A stretch of DNA of 64,000 bases. Source: Adiantum capillus-veneris. Lineage: Eukaryota > Streptophyta > Polypodiopsida > Polypodiales > Pteridaceae. Both the position numbers and the translations under genes were made by a program. Every line of letters starts with the position of its first letter. Positions within the stretch are counted from its first letter, which is position 1. The stretch covers positions 130,292,920 through 130,356,919 of the forward strand of contig CM043964.1 of the NCBI GenBank assembly GCA_014529385.2, written 5' to 3'. Positions 23,693 through 36,053 of the stretch are shown here, in pieces. A model generated the notes under the pieces. That model ran no database searches. It was given only the letters and a program-made list of their open reading frames with translations, and was not told where the DNA came from.

Positions 23693-24852
23693 ATCCCCCC
23701 CTCAAGCCCGAACTAGACAGCCCCTCTCATGATAGCTCGAGTTTTTGGTGTACTTGTCAACCGTGAGTTTTAGGTTCTCTCACAACCAAGGATTTCTGGT
23801 GTATCCATAACCTGGTGCTTTCGTAAGTAACCCCCCCTTGAATAGATAGGGTATAGGTAAAAATAGATTAGCTACCAACAAAAGGAGTTTTTGGTTCACT
23901 GCCAAACCTTGGGTTTAAGGTGTACCCAGTAACCTCACGAGAAGTGGGACAAAAATGGGCTGAGAACAAATAGGTCTTACCACTTATGTGTGACAGTGTC
24001 TAGAGCGCATATAATTTTGACACGATGACAACTGACAAGCATGACAATAATTGACATTTGATAAGCAAAAAACAAGGATTTTAACGGAAAATATGCTTCG
24101 ATTGAAGACAAAACTGTAATAAAACTATGACATTGGAGAGGTAAAACTGTTGATTGTAGAAAAAACTGTAATAAAACTATGACACTGGAGAGGTAACAAC
24201 AATTTTGAAGTATTTTACCACGTTGTTGAAGAAGATCTTTGTGTTCTTCATCACTTTGCCTCATTGCTAGCTGTATTCCAACCAGTGAACGGATAAATTT
24301 GGCATACATGTGTTTTTACTATTGTCGGGACTCATTCCCAACTGTCCTAAGATCCTCCAACCTTTTGACAAGTTCAATGATCACATCGGCTCTAAGCTCC
24401 TCCATCGGCTCATTACCCAATAAACCTGCTGGTGACTCCCTTTGTATTTGTTGAACCCTTTTCACCAAATCAACATGCATTTGCCTTCTTCCAGATGTCC
24501 ATTGAATTTGATATTGTGTGTATTTTATTGAGAACAGCGCAAGAAAGGAGCTTCGGAAGAGAGTAAGGGTTGAGCTACTTTAAACAAGTGTGTGAAAAGC
24601 TACAAAATTAGCAAATTTCTACTGCAGATAAGCGGGCAACAGTGTCGATAAATATTTTTGCATGCAGTGAACACGTCGTCACCTCACCTGCACCGTCTAT
24701 TGTAATTGATTTGAAGCCGTCAAGCTCACCAAGACTATCGCTTACTAGCAGCGTTTCAATACGCACAAGAATGTGTGCCTCTCGGGCTCTGCGCCTTGAG
24801 GTGTTATGCCCGCCATACCTATGGCCTGAGAATCGTAGGCTCTGATACTAGT

Positions 24853-25232
<380 letters not shown>

Positions 25233-26340
25233 ACAAAGTACACTTGTGGTACCAATAAATATGTACTCACATGATTGATGCTCCAAAACCAAAATTATAT
25301 TCTTGAAGGAAGAGACACAGCATCAATTGCCCAATCTCAGAAGAAGAAGAAAACACGAAGGAAGAGATTGCAAAAAGCAGTGAAGTTAGACCCCAGTTCA
25401 AAGACCAACATAGGGACTGGTGAGGACCGCGTGTATATGAACGACACTGAAGAGGATTTTGATTTGAAAGAGACCATGGAGACTAAAATGGTCACTAGAA
25501 AAGAAACAACCAAGAAAGATCATCATGAGCCACAATGGCCAGGACCCAAGGAACCCAAGAAGAAGATAGGAACTTACCCAAACCCTATGAGGAGATCAAG
25601 CGAGTCAAGCAATTAATGAGTTTGGTAGAAGAGACCCAAAGGGATCTAGAGCCAGCACCTAGGCAGATCCAGATTACAGGCATAGTGTTCCCTACGCGAA
25701 ATCAACCCCACAAAGACCATAGACCACTAGCCATACCTAGTGTCATCCAAGAAGAAAGTCTCTTTAAGTAATTGGGAAGTGGACATACTCCCTTCTTGTT
25801 GGAGAGAATTTTTACAGAGGGATTACCTGACCTTATCGAAGAAATGGAGATCACATCTTCCCCATGTCAAGAGACTGAAGCCCAAAAAGTGCCATTAAAT
25901 ATTACCAAATTGATGGATGTCATGGCTTCAGAAGTTAGAACCACCATCATGTCTAAACTATATGGAGACCCTGAGCTATTATTAGCTCTTTGAGCTTTCT
26001 TCAATGGATAACTGAAAGTTGGGCTACCACAATTTGCACAATAGAGGAGGAACACTTAGATCCACAACCCAACCTAGATGAGAACTCTCTTGTTGAAATA
26101 CCTGGTAACAAGTTGGGACAATACTTTGAAGGCAATGAATCCAATGCGACCATACCAATCACTACCAAGGGATTAACTGTGAAGGAAATCCTTGATGGTG
26201 GCACTGGGGTTAGCATTGTAACTAAAAATTATTGGGAATCTATGGGAAGACCTCACCTTGGGACTACAAACATAGTGGTAAAGATGGCCAATGGGACTAT
26301 TGTTAAACCTAATGGGACTATTGTGTTATGGATTTTGGCT
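25233..26340 (+). pseudogene. Gypsy 2 gag remainder and protease
   Basis: Frames at 25275-25616 and 25535-25771 are rich in Lys and Glu (QKKKKTRRKRLQKAVK), with a frameshift between them. A further frame to 25993 leads to a protease frame (25990-26343) with PGNKLGQYFEG and EILDGGTGVSIVTKNYWES, the catalytic Asp triad of a retropepsin with the Asp kept. After KMANGTIVKPNGTIV the frame jumps straight into the middle of RT (MDFGLTNAPATF), so about the second half of protease and the first half of RT were lost in one deletion near 26320-26335. Confidence 0.6.
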
Positions 26341-26960
26341 TAACCAATGCCCCTGCTACCTTCCAAAGATTGATAAACACTACTTTTAGGGAAGAGGGAG
26401 TGTTGCAAAGCTTTCTTGGATCACCTTTGTGTTTATTCTTCTTGGAAAAAACATCTATCATGTTTACAAAAAGTGTTTGAAAAGTGCAAATTGTATCGCA
26501 TCTCATTAAACCCTTTCAAATGCCAATTTTGGATTTCCACAGATGAGAGAAAAATTAAAGCCATTTCCAATTTGCCACCACCTATAAACTATAACATAGT
26601 TCAAAGGTTCATGGACCATGTTGATTATTACCGGCGGTTTATTTTAAATTTTGTCGAGATAGCTATTGTACAATCTTCTTATTGAGTTCCACACGACCGC
26701 GGAGTGTGACCATGGCTACTACCTTCTTGACAACAACTTTGTTTTCTATGTGGATCATCAAGCGTTGTTGTATCTAGTATATAAACCTTGTTCCAAGGGA
26801 AGACTTATACGATGGTTATTAATGCCTATTGAGTTTGATTTTTACTGTTGTGGTGAAACCCGGTAAAAGACATGTCATGGCGGATCATTTGTTTCACATA
26901 CCCAATGGTGAAGCCCCTACTGGAATCGATGATGAATTGTCTCTGGTACTTCCCTATTCC
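26325..26960 (+). pseudogene. Gypsy 2 RT C-terminal half and RNase H remnant
   Basis: FGLTNAPATFQRLINTTF starts mid-RT. FLDHLCVYSSWKKHLSC is the former catalytic-box strand, here LDHLC in place of the Y-x-DD box. KCKLYRISLNPFKCQFWIS is the thumb, and DHVDYYRRFILNFVEIA is the connection domain. A second deletion then joins this to the RNase H end: DHQALLYLVYKPCSKGRLIRW appears at 26755-26830 in another frame, and MADHLFHIPNGEAP at about 26880-26920. Confidence 0.6.
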
Positions 26961-28250
26961 TAGTCGAGAGCATGCTGGAATGGAGTGAGAAGATTGTGAA
27001 CTTTTTAGTTAATGGTTTTCCACCCAAAGAGCTTCGTAAGGATATAGCTCAAAAACTATTAAAGGAATGTGAACCTTATTCTCTAATTGCAGAAACTCTC
27101 TACAAGATAGGGAAGGACAATATTCTTAGATGCTGTGCTTGTGAGGATGAGTATTTATACATACTACAAGAAGCCCACATGGGTATAGACAGAGGAAATT
27201 TTTCAGGGGAACTAACTGATAGAAAGGTGTTGCAATCAGGCTATTGGTGGCCTACCTTATTCAAGGATGCATCAATTTTTGCAAAAGGGTGTAATGAATG
27301 CCAATGTTACAAGATCACACAACAAAAGGATAAGATGCCCTTACATCATATCAAAGTGACTCAACCATTTGAAAAATGGGGTTTAGACTTTGTAGGCCCA
27401 ATTAGTACTGCAACTCGTAACACTCAATTTTGATATATTATTGTTGCTATTGACTATGTGACAAAGTGGGCGGAAGCCAAGGCGACACGCAAGGCTAATG
27501 CAATGTCAACTCCTAAGTTTCTCTTTGCAAACATTATTACATGATTTGGCTGTCCCCTGGAGATTGTAAGTGACAATGGTACTCATTTTATAAATGGAGT
27601 GATAAAGGAACTCACAAAAAACTTCATGATAACGCACCATAAGTTTACACCTTATTATCCACAAGAAAATGGCCAAGTTCAGAGCACCAACAAGACTTTA
27701 ATTTCTATCTTGACCAAAACAGTGGAAGCTCATCGTACAGATTGGGATTTGAACCTGACATCAACTCTATGGGTTTATCGTTCTTGTTCTATCTTAACCA
27801 AAATAGTGGAAGCTCATCCCACACATTGGGATTTGAAGATGCCATCAGCTCTATGGGCTTACAACGTGGCTATTAATTGTACACCATTCAAGATGGTATA
27901 TGGCCAAGAAGTAGTTATGCCATGGGAGTTTTTAATTCCTAGTCTGCGGGTAGCTTCACAAGAAGGTTGGGATGGTAACCCTTTAGTTGAGCGTTTATAC
28001 ATCCTTGAGAGGTTAGATGAAGAAAGACAATTGTCTGTGCAAAATGCACTTATGGAGAAAGAAATGGTTTGACCGTCATTTAAAGAACAAGGATATCAAG
28101 GTTGGGGATAAAGTCCTTATGTATAGAGTGTGCAACGAGAAGAAAAAGTTGAAATATGCGGGAAAAGGACCATATAGAGTATGAAAAATTACCCCACAAG
28201 GTATCATTCGTGTGGAAACTCTTGATAGAGTTGAAACCATTGAATTCCTC
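26961..28250 (+). pseudogene. Gypsy 2 integrase
   Basis: Integrase inserts element cDNA into the chromosome. The frame at 26972-27433 (153 codons) holds the N-terminal zinc-binding end (HMGIDRGNFSG, then CNECQCYK) and the first catalytic Asp in WGLDFVGPIS. After a stop come EIVSDNGTHFING (second Asp, about 27565-27600) and, in the 27599-28072 frame, YYPQENGQVQSTNKTL (catalytic Glu). An 84-base tandem duplication (about 27702-27869) repeats the SILTK-VEAH--WDL segment just after the Glu motif. The C-terminal part (IKVGDKVLMYRV, RKFKRYYDP) is in a shifted frame to about 28290. All three acidic residues are visible but in broken frames. Confidence 0.7.
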
Positions 28251-29275
28251 AATGGGAGAAAATTTAAAAGATACTATGATCCTTTAAGCCAAGAGGAGCT
28301 ACATGCCATCCATGAAAAAAAGGCAGCACCAAGGCACAAGCAGAATTGAAAAAGATACAAGCTCAAGCTTAGGCTAAGGAGAGACAACAACGTATTAGAC
28401 GCCAATGAGAGGCCAACCTTGGACTTACACATGCATTTCAAGTTGAAACAGAGGATGATTGGTTGGACTCTGACACACCTCTATGATACCCTATTGAGTT
28501 AAATAGCGCCTATGGAAAAGTGCTATATAATGCCTTATTGGACACATGTGCTAAATATAATCTGCTATCATATGGAGTGTGGTTTCAATTAGGAAAGCCA
28601 TCTCTATCTGAGAGTACCATCCAAGTCAAGGGTATCACCAAGAAAAAAACTACTATTTTTGGAACCTAGCACACTATTCTGTCAGTTCTGACAACAGGGT
28701 CGTAGCTCAAGACTTTTTGGCCATGCCTGTTGGAACTATGGCAGGCAATATAAACCTAGGATACAAATGTATGTTAGTGACCAAATGCACTATTGATTGG
28801 GGGACTGAGAGTGTCACAACATAGAAACCAACTCTTAGCCCTGCCACTCAAGCGATAATCCCCGAGATATCACCTCTTGAGGAAATACAACCCAAAATAT
28901 TGCATGTCCAAGGGGTTGAACCATCTGTACCTATAGCCCAACCCTCTAGAGCTTCAACTTCTATAGTTGAAACAAAGCATGAGACACACAAAACTCATCG
29001 TAATATAACAAAGAAAACATACAAATTGTCCCTAAAGCTTCTTTAGCGACCATTTTTTATGCTAAAAAGTAGAAGCCTTGTAAGAGACGCCCAACTCGCT
29101 CCAAAGAATGTAAGAAAACATTGTGTTGGATTCCTAAATGACTATTGGAAGCCAAAGGCTATTATGAAGGGAATGATCAAATTTGAGAGTCTAAACATAG
29201 ATTGTGTTCTTACCTGTCACCTATACACCCATGTGAGTCAAATCCTGTAACAATAAAGCCGATTGAAGACCGTGG
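28251..29275 (+). pseudogene. Post-integrase tail with a protease-like segment
   Basis: After integrase the reading frame goes on in pieces. At about 28530-28600 it reads YNALLDTCAKYNLLSYGVW, in the form of a retropepsin active-site loop with Asp-Thr kept and the following Gly changed to Cys. About 28690-28820, in another frame, VVAQDFLAMPVGTMAGNINL and YKCMLVTKCTIDWGTESV resemble the second half of such a domain. A Pro/Ser-rich linker (PLEEIQPKILHVQGVEP) and a basic stretch follow. This is a second protease-like unit in addition to the one at 26.2 kb. The tail is cut by Copia at 29275. Confidence 0.45.
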
Positions 29276-29469
29276 TGTTGGGGTATAAAGCCCAATGTGG
29301 TCGCCCAGGTAAGTGGGCGGGCCGCCAGGTATGTACACATATTGTTTTGTAAAAACCTAATAAGAACTCACTATGCTCTACACATTACAGTAGAGCGAGT
29401 TCACCATATCGTTGTGCTCTTCTTCTCGCACTCTCTCTCTCGCGTCGCACTTCCGCTCGTACTCCTTCA
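29276..29469 (+). repeat. Copia 5' LTR
   Basis: It starts TGTTGGGGTATAAAGCCC and ends CTCGTACTCCTTCA. The GGTATAAAG stretch 6 bases in is TATA-like, but its closeness to the edge makes a promoter role unsure. A CT-rich run lies near the 3' end. Confidence 0.95.
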
Positions 29470-29471
29470 AC

Positions 29472-29483
29472 TGGTATCAGAGC
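29472..29483 (+). other. Copia primer-binding site
   Basis: TGGTATCAGAGC, two bases after the LTR end, is the usual plant Copia site pairing with the 3' end of initiator methionine tRNA. Confidence 0.9.
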
Positions 29484-30566
29484 TTAGATCGAGGCTCGGG
29501 ACAGCATTGCAGGAGGCTAGAGTCACCAACTCAGATTGGAATGAAATTCGACAGGCGAAGACACGGCCCCAAATCTCGTGGGTAAGCCCGAAGTGCTTGG
29601 TGTTGTCAGAATTTCATTCTGAGGTCATCTCGGCCACCGTTCGGCTTCGACAAAGGTCTGCGCAGGCCATTTTCGACTACGTGGTCTCGACGGGTGCAGA
29701 TCCGACTCTGCAAATTTGGGGTTTTCGGCCTACGACTACAGGTGCTGAGGATATCGACACTCCCAGAGTGTTGATTTGTGGCTGTCTACACATCGAAGGA
29801 CGGCTCACAGTTCTTGGAGGCGTGTCACATACGACACGGGCGCATCTACACACAGACTATAGGCGACATCCACTAGTTCATCAGGTAGCTTGTGTTTGCT
29901 GCTTGATATTCCAGATTTCATCCTGACATTGCAGGTACTTCCACATGGGACGTATTGTCAGAGATGATGTATGTCTGTTGAGGGTTTGCTGGCTGTGAGT
30001 CACGCAACAAACAACCGCCGCAGCGGTTACAACATACAGTGGGAAATTTGTGGATGTATGACTTTGTGGGAAGTCTATGTACTGTCAGATTTACTACAGG
30101 CTTTGTTGAGGGTCGAGTGAGGTTTTATTGAGCTGGGGGATTCTCGAATGTTGAGATCCTTTCGGTGATACAGGTCTTGGAGCGATCCCTCGAGCACCCT
30201 TAGATAGGCAGCTAGGATGTATTGAATGTGAGTTAGACAGTTGGGATTGCATCTTTGCTTACTGCCATTGAGGCATTGTCATAGTCTATGCTTACAGGAC
30301 AGTGACAGAACAGTGAGAGACAGTACAGGTGAAGGACAGGTTTACCCGCAGCTTACAGTGTCAGAGAGACAGTGTTTTTTGAGCTATTTTTGGTCTGTTT
30401 TTTGAGTACACCAGAGCCATTCTACAAAGGAGACTCTGCCGAAATTTATGCAGAATCTGAAGCTTTCTTGGTTCATTTGACAGGTTGATATTGGTTCAGA
30501 GGTCAGTTTACAGGGGAAACTCTGCCGAACTTTTCCCAGGAAAGTAAACTACTGTGAAGCGTAGCT
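29484..30566 (+). other. Copia leader region
   Basis: About 1.1 kb between the PBS and the gag ATG. It has no coding motif. A 209-codon frame beginning inside the LTR (29297-29926) lacks any family motif and overlaps the PBS, so I treat it as chance. The leader should hold the packaging signal. Confidence 0.6.
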
Positions 30567-33500
30567 ATGGCTGGATCACAGGACACTGCTCTTTACAATA
30601 TCAAGAAGCTGGATGGAACCAATTTCCCATTGTGGAAGAAGCAGATTTGACACGTGTTGGTACAAAAGAAGCAGATAAAACCTATAAAGCTCAAGGGGAT
30701 AAAACCAGAAGATATGGACGAAGATGAATGGAGCGAAATGGATGAATTGGCACTTTCTACCATTATGCTGACTTTGGCAGAAAGCGTTTACTTCAATGTA
30801 GCAGACGAGATGTCGGCTTATCAAGCATGGTCAAAGCTGACTGATCTTTATGAGAAACAGAGTGCAGCTTCACAGGTATACTGGCTTAAGAAGCTTGTTG
30901 ACTTGAAGATGAAAGAAGGGACACCTATGTCCAATCATCTGAATGAATTCAACACAATCTATAGTCAGTTGTCAGCTCAAGGTGTCAAGTTTGATGAACC
31001 TGTTAGAGCTATGTTCCTGTTGATCACATTGCCGGAAATTTGGGACACTTTTCGCACAGCTTTGAGTAATTCTGCACCTCCAGATGGTTTGAACATAGCA
31101 GGTGTAGAAGGAAGTCTGCTTACTAAAGAAACCAATAGAAAGACAATGGACAAAGGCAAAGGAACAGCCCTAGTTGTCAGGGGAAGGACCAAAGACAAGT
31201 ACAAAGGTGGAAAGAGGAATCAGTCTCGTAGCAAGTCCCGCAGTGCTAAAGGCAAGAGTGACATAGAATGCTACCATTGTGGCAAGAAGGGTCACATGAA
31301 AAGAGACTGCACAGAATGGAAAGCAGAAAAAGGCAAAGAGAAAGCTGAAGACCATGGTGAGAAGAACAAGTCCTCAGTGAAGATTCAAGAAATAAATGTG
31401 ACAAACACTGTTGCAGAGTATGACAGTCTAGTGTCAGGAGACATCTACTTCTTGAAGAATACAATGGACTCAGCTCTTCTTACAGCATCTGATGGAAATG
31501 CACTGAGTGACTGGATTATAGACTCAGGGGCATCACTTCATGTGTCTCCAAACAAGGAGTGGTTTACCTCTTATGTGACCACTAAAGATCATGTTCAGCT
31601 AGGCAATGGGCAGACATGTGAGATCTTAGGTGTTGGAGATGTACAATTGAAGTTTCAGAATGGCTCTTCTTTCACGCTGAAGAATGTGAGACATGTTCCC
31701 GCAATTACAAAGAGCTTGATCAGCACACGTTTACTTGATGATGCTGGCTACGTCACTACTTTTGGACAGAACATGTGGAAGATATCCAAGGGTTCTATGA
31801 CAGTAGCACATGGAGTAAAGGTTGGAGGACTTTCCATGATTTATGTATCAAATGTCTCTAAAAATGTAATCAATGTAACCGAGCAGCCGAACGTTTCTTT
31901 GTGGCATAGCCGGTTAGGACATATGTCCAAGAAGGGAATGGAAATCTTGTCTCGTTCTGGTTATTTGCCTGGCTTTTCATTTAATGATTTTGAATTCTGT
32001 GAACATTGTCTGTATGGTAAGCAAACACAGCAGCCACATAAGCATAGAAGCAGTAGAAGAGATACACAGTTGGCACTTGTTCATAGTGATTTGTGTGGAC
32101 CTATGCCTAACCTATCTCTAGGGGGAGCTTCTTACTTTATGACATTTATAGATGATTACTTGAGGAAAGTATGGGTTTACTTTCTCAAGCACAAGGATGA
32201 AGTGTTTAGTGTTTTCAAAACGTTTGTGACACTTGTGGAGAATCAGAGTGGCAAGAAGCTTAAATGCTTACGCACTGACAATGGTGGAGAGTATGTTTCA
32301 AAGGCCTTTCAGGACTTTTGTGAGTCAAAAGGTATAAAACGTGAAATTACTGCTCCTTACAATCCTCCTGAAAATGGTGTTGCTGAGAGGATGAATAGGA
32401 CCATACAAGAGAAGGTCAGAAGTATTTTGTCTAATGCACAGCTGCCAAATGGGTTTTGGGCTGAAGGTGTATCAACAGCTGTTCATCTTGTAAATAGATC
32501 TCCTAGCAAGGTTGTGCAGAAGGATTCAGTGCCAGAGATGGTATGGTCAGGCAAAATTCCCTCATACAAGCATCTCAGAGTCTTTGGCTGTGAGGCATAT
32601 ACTCACGTTCCAAAGGAATTTAGGAACAAACTTGAGCCAAAGAGTAGAAAGTGCATCTTTCTAGGCTATGGTAATTCTGGTGAGATGGGGTACAGACTTT
32701 GGGATCCCGAATCCAGAAAGGTTGTCCGCAGCAATGATGTTCACTTTAATGAATCCAAATATCATTCTAAACCAGAGAGGGTTGAGGAGATTAGAAGAGT
32801 TGTCTTCCAAGAAGATGGACCTGCACGTGCAAGACAAAATGTCAGGGCTCAAGAGGATCAAGGACAGGATAGAGTGGCACCACAGGTTGTGGCTGAGCTT
32901 GAGCCACCTATTGTGCATAGATCTGGACGTGTCACGCGACCTCTTGATAGGTTTGTTCCATCTATGAACTATGTCATGTTGACTGATTGCAATGAGCCTT
33001 CATGTTACAAGGAAGCAGTGCAAATGAAGGACTCCAAGAATTGGCAATTGGCCATGCAGTCAGAGATGACAGCTCTGCATAAAAACAGGACATGGAAGCT
33101 AGTTAAATTACCACAGGGCAAAAAGGCTCTACCTTGTAAATGGGTTTACAGGTATAAGATCACCGCTTATGATAGTCAGCCAAAGTACAAAGCCAGACTT
33201 GTTGCCAAGGGCTTTAAGCAAGAACAAGGCATTGACTTTGATGAAGTCTTCTCTCCGGTGGTCAAGATGACTACATTGAGATGCTTTCTTGCATTGGTTG
33301 CCATATTAGATTTGGTGTTGCACCAAATGGATGTCAAGACAGCGTTCTTGCATGGTGATTTAGATGTGGAAATTTACATGCAGCAGCCAGAAGGGTTTGC
33401 TGAGAAAGGCAAGGAAGATTGGGTATGCCAGTTGTTAAAGAGTCTTTATGGCTTAAAACAATCACCGAGGGCATGGTACCATAAATTCCACAAGTTTATG

Positions 33501-34547
33501 CTTTCTCAAGGCTACAAACGTAGAGAGTTCGATAACTGTCTATATACAAAGAAGGCTAAGGATGGTAGTTGGCTGATCCTTATTTTGTATGTGGATGACA
33601 TGTTGATTGCTGGCAAGCACTTGGAAGAAATTTCAGCTTTGAAGTCAAAGATGGAAAAATCGTTTGACATGAAAGACATGGGTGAGGCAAGTCATATACT
33701 TGGTATGCGCATTGAGAGAGACAGATCAAAGAAGTTGATTTGGTTATCTCAAACAGAGTATATTGACAAGGTTTTGCAACGTTTCAATATGGAGAAGGGA
33801 AAGGCATTGAGTGTTCCATTGCCACCATATGTGAAACTTAGCAAACAAGATTGTCCTGTGTCTGAGGAAGAACAGGCTGAAATGGATAAGATTCCATATG
33901 CGTCTGCAGTGGGTAGTTTGATGTATGCAATGATTGCTACTCGTCCAGACATTGCATTTGCAGTGGGAGTAGTAAGTCGATACATGTCAAACCCAGGCAA
34001 GAAACATTGGGAGGCAGTGAAAGGAATATTGAGATACCTGAAAGCTACAAAGAGTATGCGTATATGCTATGGGAGTCAGGAGCTAAGTGTAAAGGGTTTT
34101 ACAGACTCAGATTATGCAGGTGACTTAGACAACCGAAGTTCTACGTCAGGGTATGTCTTTACATTGGCTGGTGGAGCAGTATCATGGCGTTCTAGATTAC
34201 AAGATTGTGTTACTCAGTCTACTACAGAGGCTGAATATGTTGCAGCATCAGAGGCATGCAAAGAATCAATTTGGCTTAATCGACTAGTAACAGATTTGGG
34301 AATCAAAGAAGAGATGCCTGTGTTATATTGTGATAGTCAAAGTGCTATAGAATTGGCTCGCAATCCAGTTTACCACTCAAAGACAAAGAATGTGGATGTG
34401 AAGTATCATTTCATCAGGGAAATGCTCGAGGATAAGCAACTTCAGCTTGTCAAAGTTCACACCACAGAAAATCCTGCTGATCTACTTACAAAACGACTTC
34501 CCTCAGAGAGCTTTGCGCATTTTTGCAAGCAGTTAGGTGTAGGGTAG
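30567..34547 (+). CDS. Copia gag-pol polyprotein, one stop at codon 28
   Basis: The expected ATG is at 30567 (MAGSQDTALYNIKKLDGT). Codon 28 (30648-30650) is TGA, after which 1,299 codons stay open to the stop at 34545-34547. The domains follow in Copia order: gag helices; CCHC knuckle CYHCGKKGHMKRDC (from 31269); protease WIIDSGASLHVS (DSG at 31521); integrase with the HSRLGH...CEHC zinc end and the triad Asp at 32088 (HSDLCGPM), Asp at 32277 (RTDNGGEY) and Glu at 32370 (PENGVAERMNRT); RT with KARLVAKGF, MDVKTAFLHGDL and the YVDD box (33588-33599); and RNase H with TDSDYAGD, STTEAEYVA and CDSQSA. All catalytic residues are present. The single TGA would stop full-length gag-pol unless read through. 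The next in-frame ATG (30714) lies inside gag. Confidence 0.95.
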
Positions 34548-34625
34548 TACATCACTTCTCTACATCTCTTGTATATTAGCTTGTATAGTAGCTTCTCTCA
34601 CACTTAAAGTACCACATTGGACTTT

Positions 34626-34636
34626 AAGTGGGAGGT
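34626..34636 (+). other. Copia polypurine tract
   Basis: The purine-rich AAGTGGGAGGT directly abuts the 3' LTR and would prime plus-strand DNA synthesis. Confidence 0.8.
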
Positions 34637-34830
34637 TGTTGGGGTATAAAGCCCAATGTGGTCGCCCAGGTAAGTGGGCGGGCCGCCAGGTATGTACACA
34701 TATTGTTTTGTAAAAACCTAATAAGAACTCACTATGCTCTACACATTACAGTAGAGCGAGTTCACCATATCGTTGTGCTCTTCTTCTCGCACTCTCTCTC
34801 TCGCGTCGCACTTCTGCTCGTACTCCTTCA
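34637..34830 (+). repeat. Copia 3' LTR
   Basis: Identical to the 5' LTR except for one C-to-T change at 34815 (5' LTR base 29454). It is followed at once by the CGTGG duplication. Confidence 0.95.
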
Positions 34831-34835
34831 CGTGG

Positions 34836-35310
34836 GAAGGAAAAAATCAAAAAATACTATACACCAGATTTGGAGCTAGTTTGAGTACCCAAGCGAGAAC
34901 GACTTGTATCACTCGGCTCAAACATAGAAAAAACAAATGAAGCTTCTTGTTCTTCATGTAGTTCTTCTACAGAAACACAAAATTCTTTACAACTTCCACC
35001 TACTACAAAAAATATACAAAAAAACAAGGAAATAATAGCACCTCCCATTGTAAATTCATCACATGAAACAACGTTTCAAGTAAAATCATGGGAGAGTACC
35101 TTACCACCGTTGCAACTAGATAAAATGCATAGGGTGGTGAAAAACTATTGGTCAAAGTATTCACTTATTTACAACTTGGAACAATTGATTTCAAAAGGTG
35201 ATGACATGAAAATAATTGGTAGTACACTTATCAAAGCAATTAGAGAAGAATTTAACACGTTTACAAAACAATACAAATACCTTCATAAGATTGCACAAAA
35301 TAGGCAATAG
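34836..35310 (+). pseudogene. Continuation of the frame split by Copia
   Basis: If Copia and one duplication copy are ignored, the frame before 29275 (...PVTIKPIEDRG) reads on into KEKIKKYYTPDLELV, a TGA-type stop, then VPKRERLVSLGSNIEK and a Ser/Thr-rich linker. It ends with DKMHRVVKNYWSKYSLIYNL and a helical Lys-rich end (EEFNTFTKQYKYLHKIAQN), stop at 35310. I recognise no family. It is either the extreme C-terminal part of the Gypsy 2 polyprotein or an unrelated older gene piece. Confidence 0.4.
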
Positions 35311-36017
35311 AATTTTGAGTACACACAAAACTGGCTTACAATAAGCATTCTACATAGCACTTTGACTACCAATCCATAGCACAACATGGCAATGCAATTT
35401 CATAAAAGAACCCTCACAAATGATAGAACAATGCTTTTAAAACAAATGAATATTCTATAGACACAATGGTACCAAACACCATTGAAATTTTCTATTAATC
35501 CAATATAAACAAGTACCACATACGACGACCCAATGAATTGCATACTATGTCTTTGCCGAATTTGTCGCATCATACTCTTAACACAACAATGCCTACCCAA
35601 AAAAAAGAAAACCAAAACAATAATTATATGTTACGTGCATTTTAATTTTGTAAAATAACCACAAGATTGTTACAAAGAACAATCTCTCCTTTTAACATGG
35701 GCCCATAACAAAGAGTACCATCTTAAGGATGATGGTCTCACTTGGAAAGATGCCCACAAACAAAAGAGTTAACATTAAATACTTAATAGATCAAGCCATT
35801 TTTCATTGTAATCTATTATGCTTAACCTCAAATTCAACCTCTCAAATAAATCAAAAGATATTCCTAATGGCTTCGAAAAAATTAAAAGGTATTCTTAATT
35901 CAAAGATTCCTCTTAACAACAAGAAAAGCGATGCATTATTTTATAGCACATAACAACAGGCAATGACAAATCACGTAGATTTGCAATAATATTAGCTTGA
36001 AAGGACGGATACAACAT

Positions 36018-36053
<36 letters not shown>

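Larger units (their letters stand above)
29276..34830 (+). mobile_element. Young, nearly complete Copia LTR retrotransposon (5,555 bp)
   Basis: Two 194-bp LTRs (29276-29469 and 34637-34830) differ at one base (C/T in CTTCYGCTCG). The 5-bp target duplication CGTGG (29271-29275 and 34831-34835) is perfect. The PBS TGGTATCAGAGC lies at 29472-29483 and a purine tract (AGTGGGAGG) just before the 3' LTR. The interior has an untranslated leader of about 1.08 kb and one long polyprotein frame with gag, protease, integrase, RT and RNase H, the Copia order. Near-identity of the LTRs points to very recent insertion. Confidence 0.97.

Noticed and set aside
29297-29926. 209-codon frame starting in the Copia 5' LTR
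   Set aside because: It covers the LTR, PBS and leader, has no domain, and is not where Copia proteins start.
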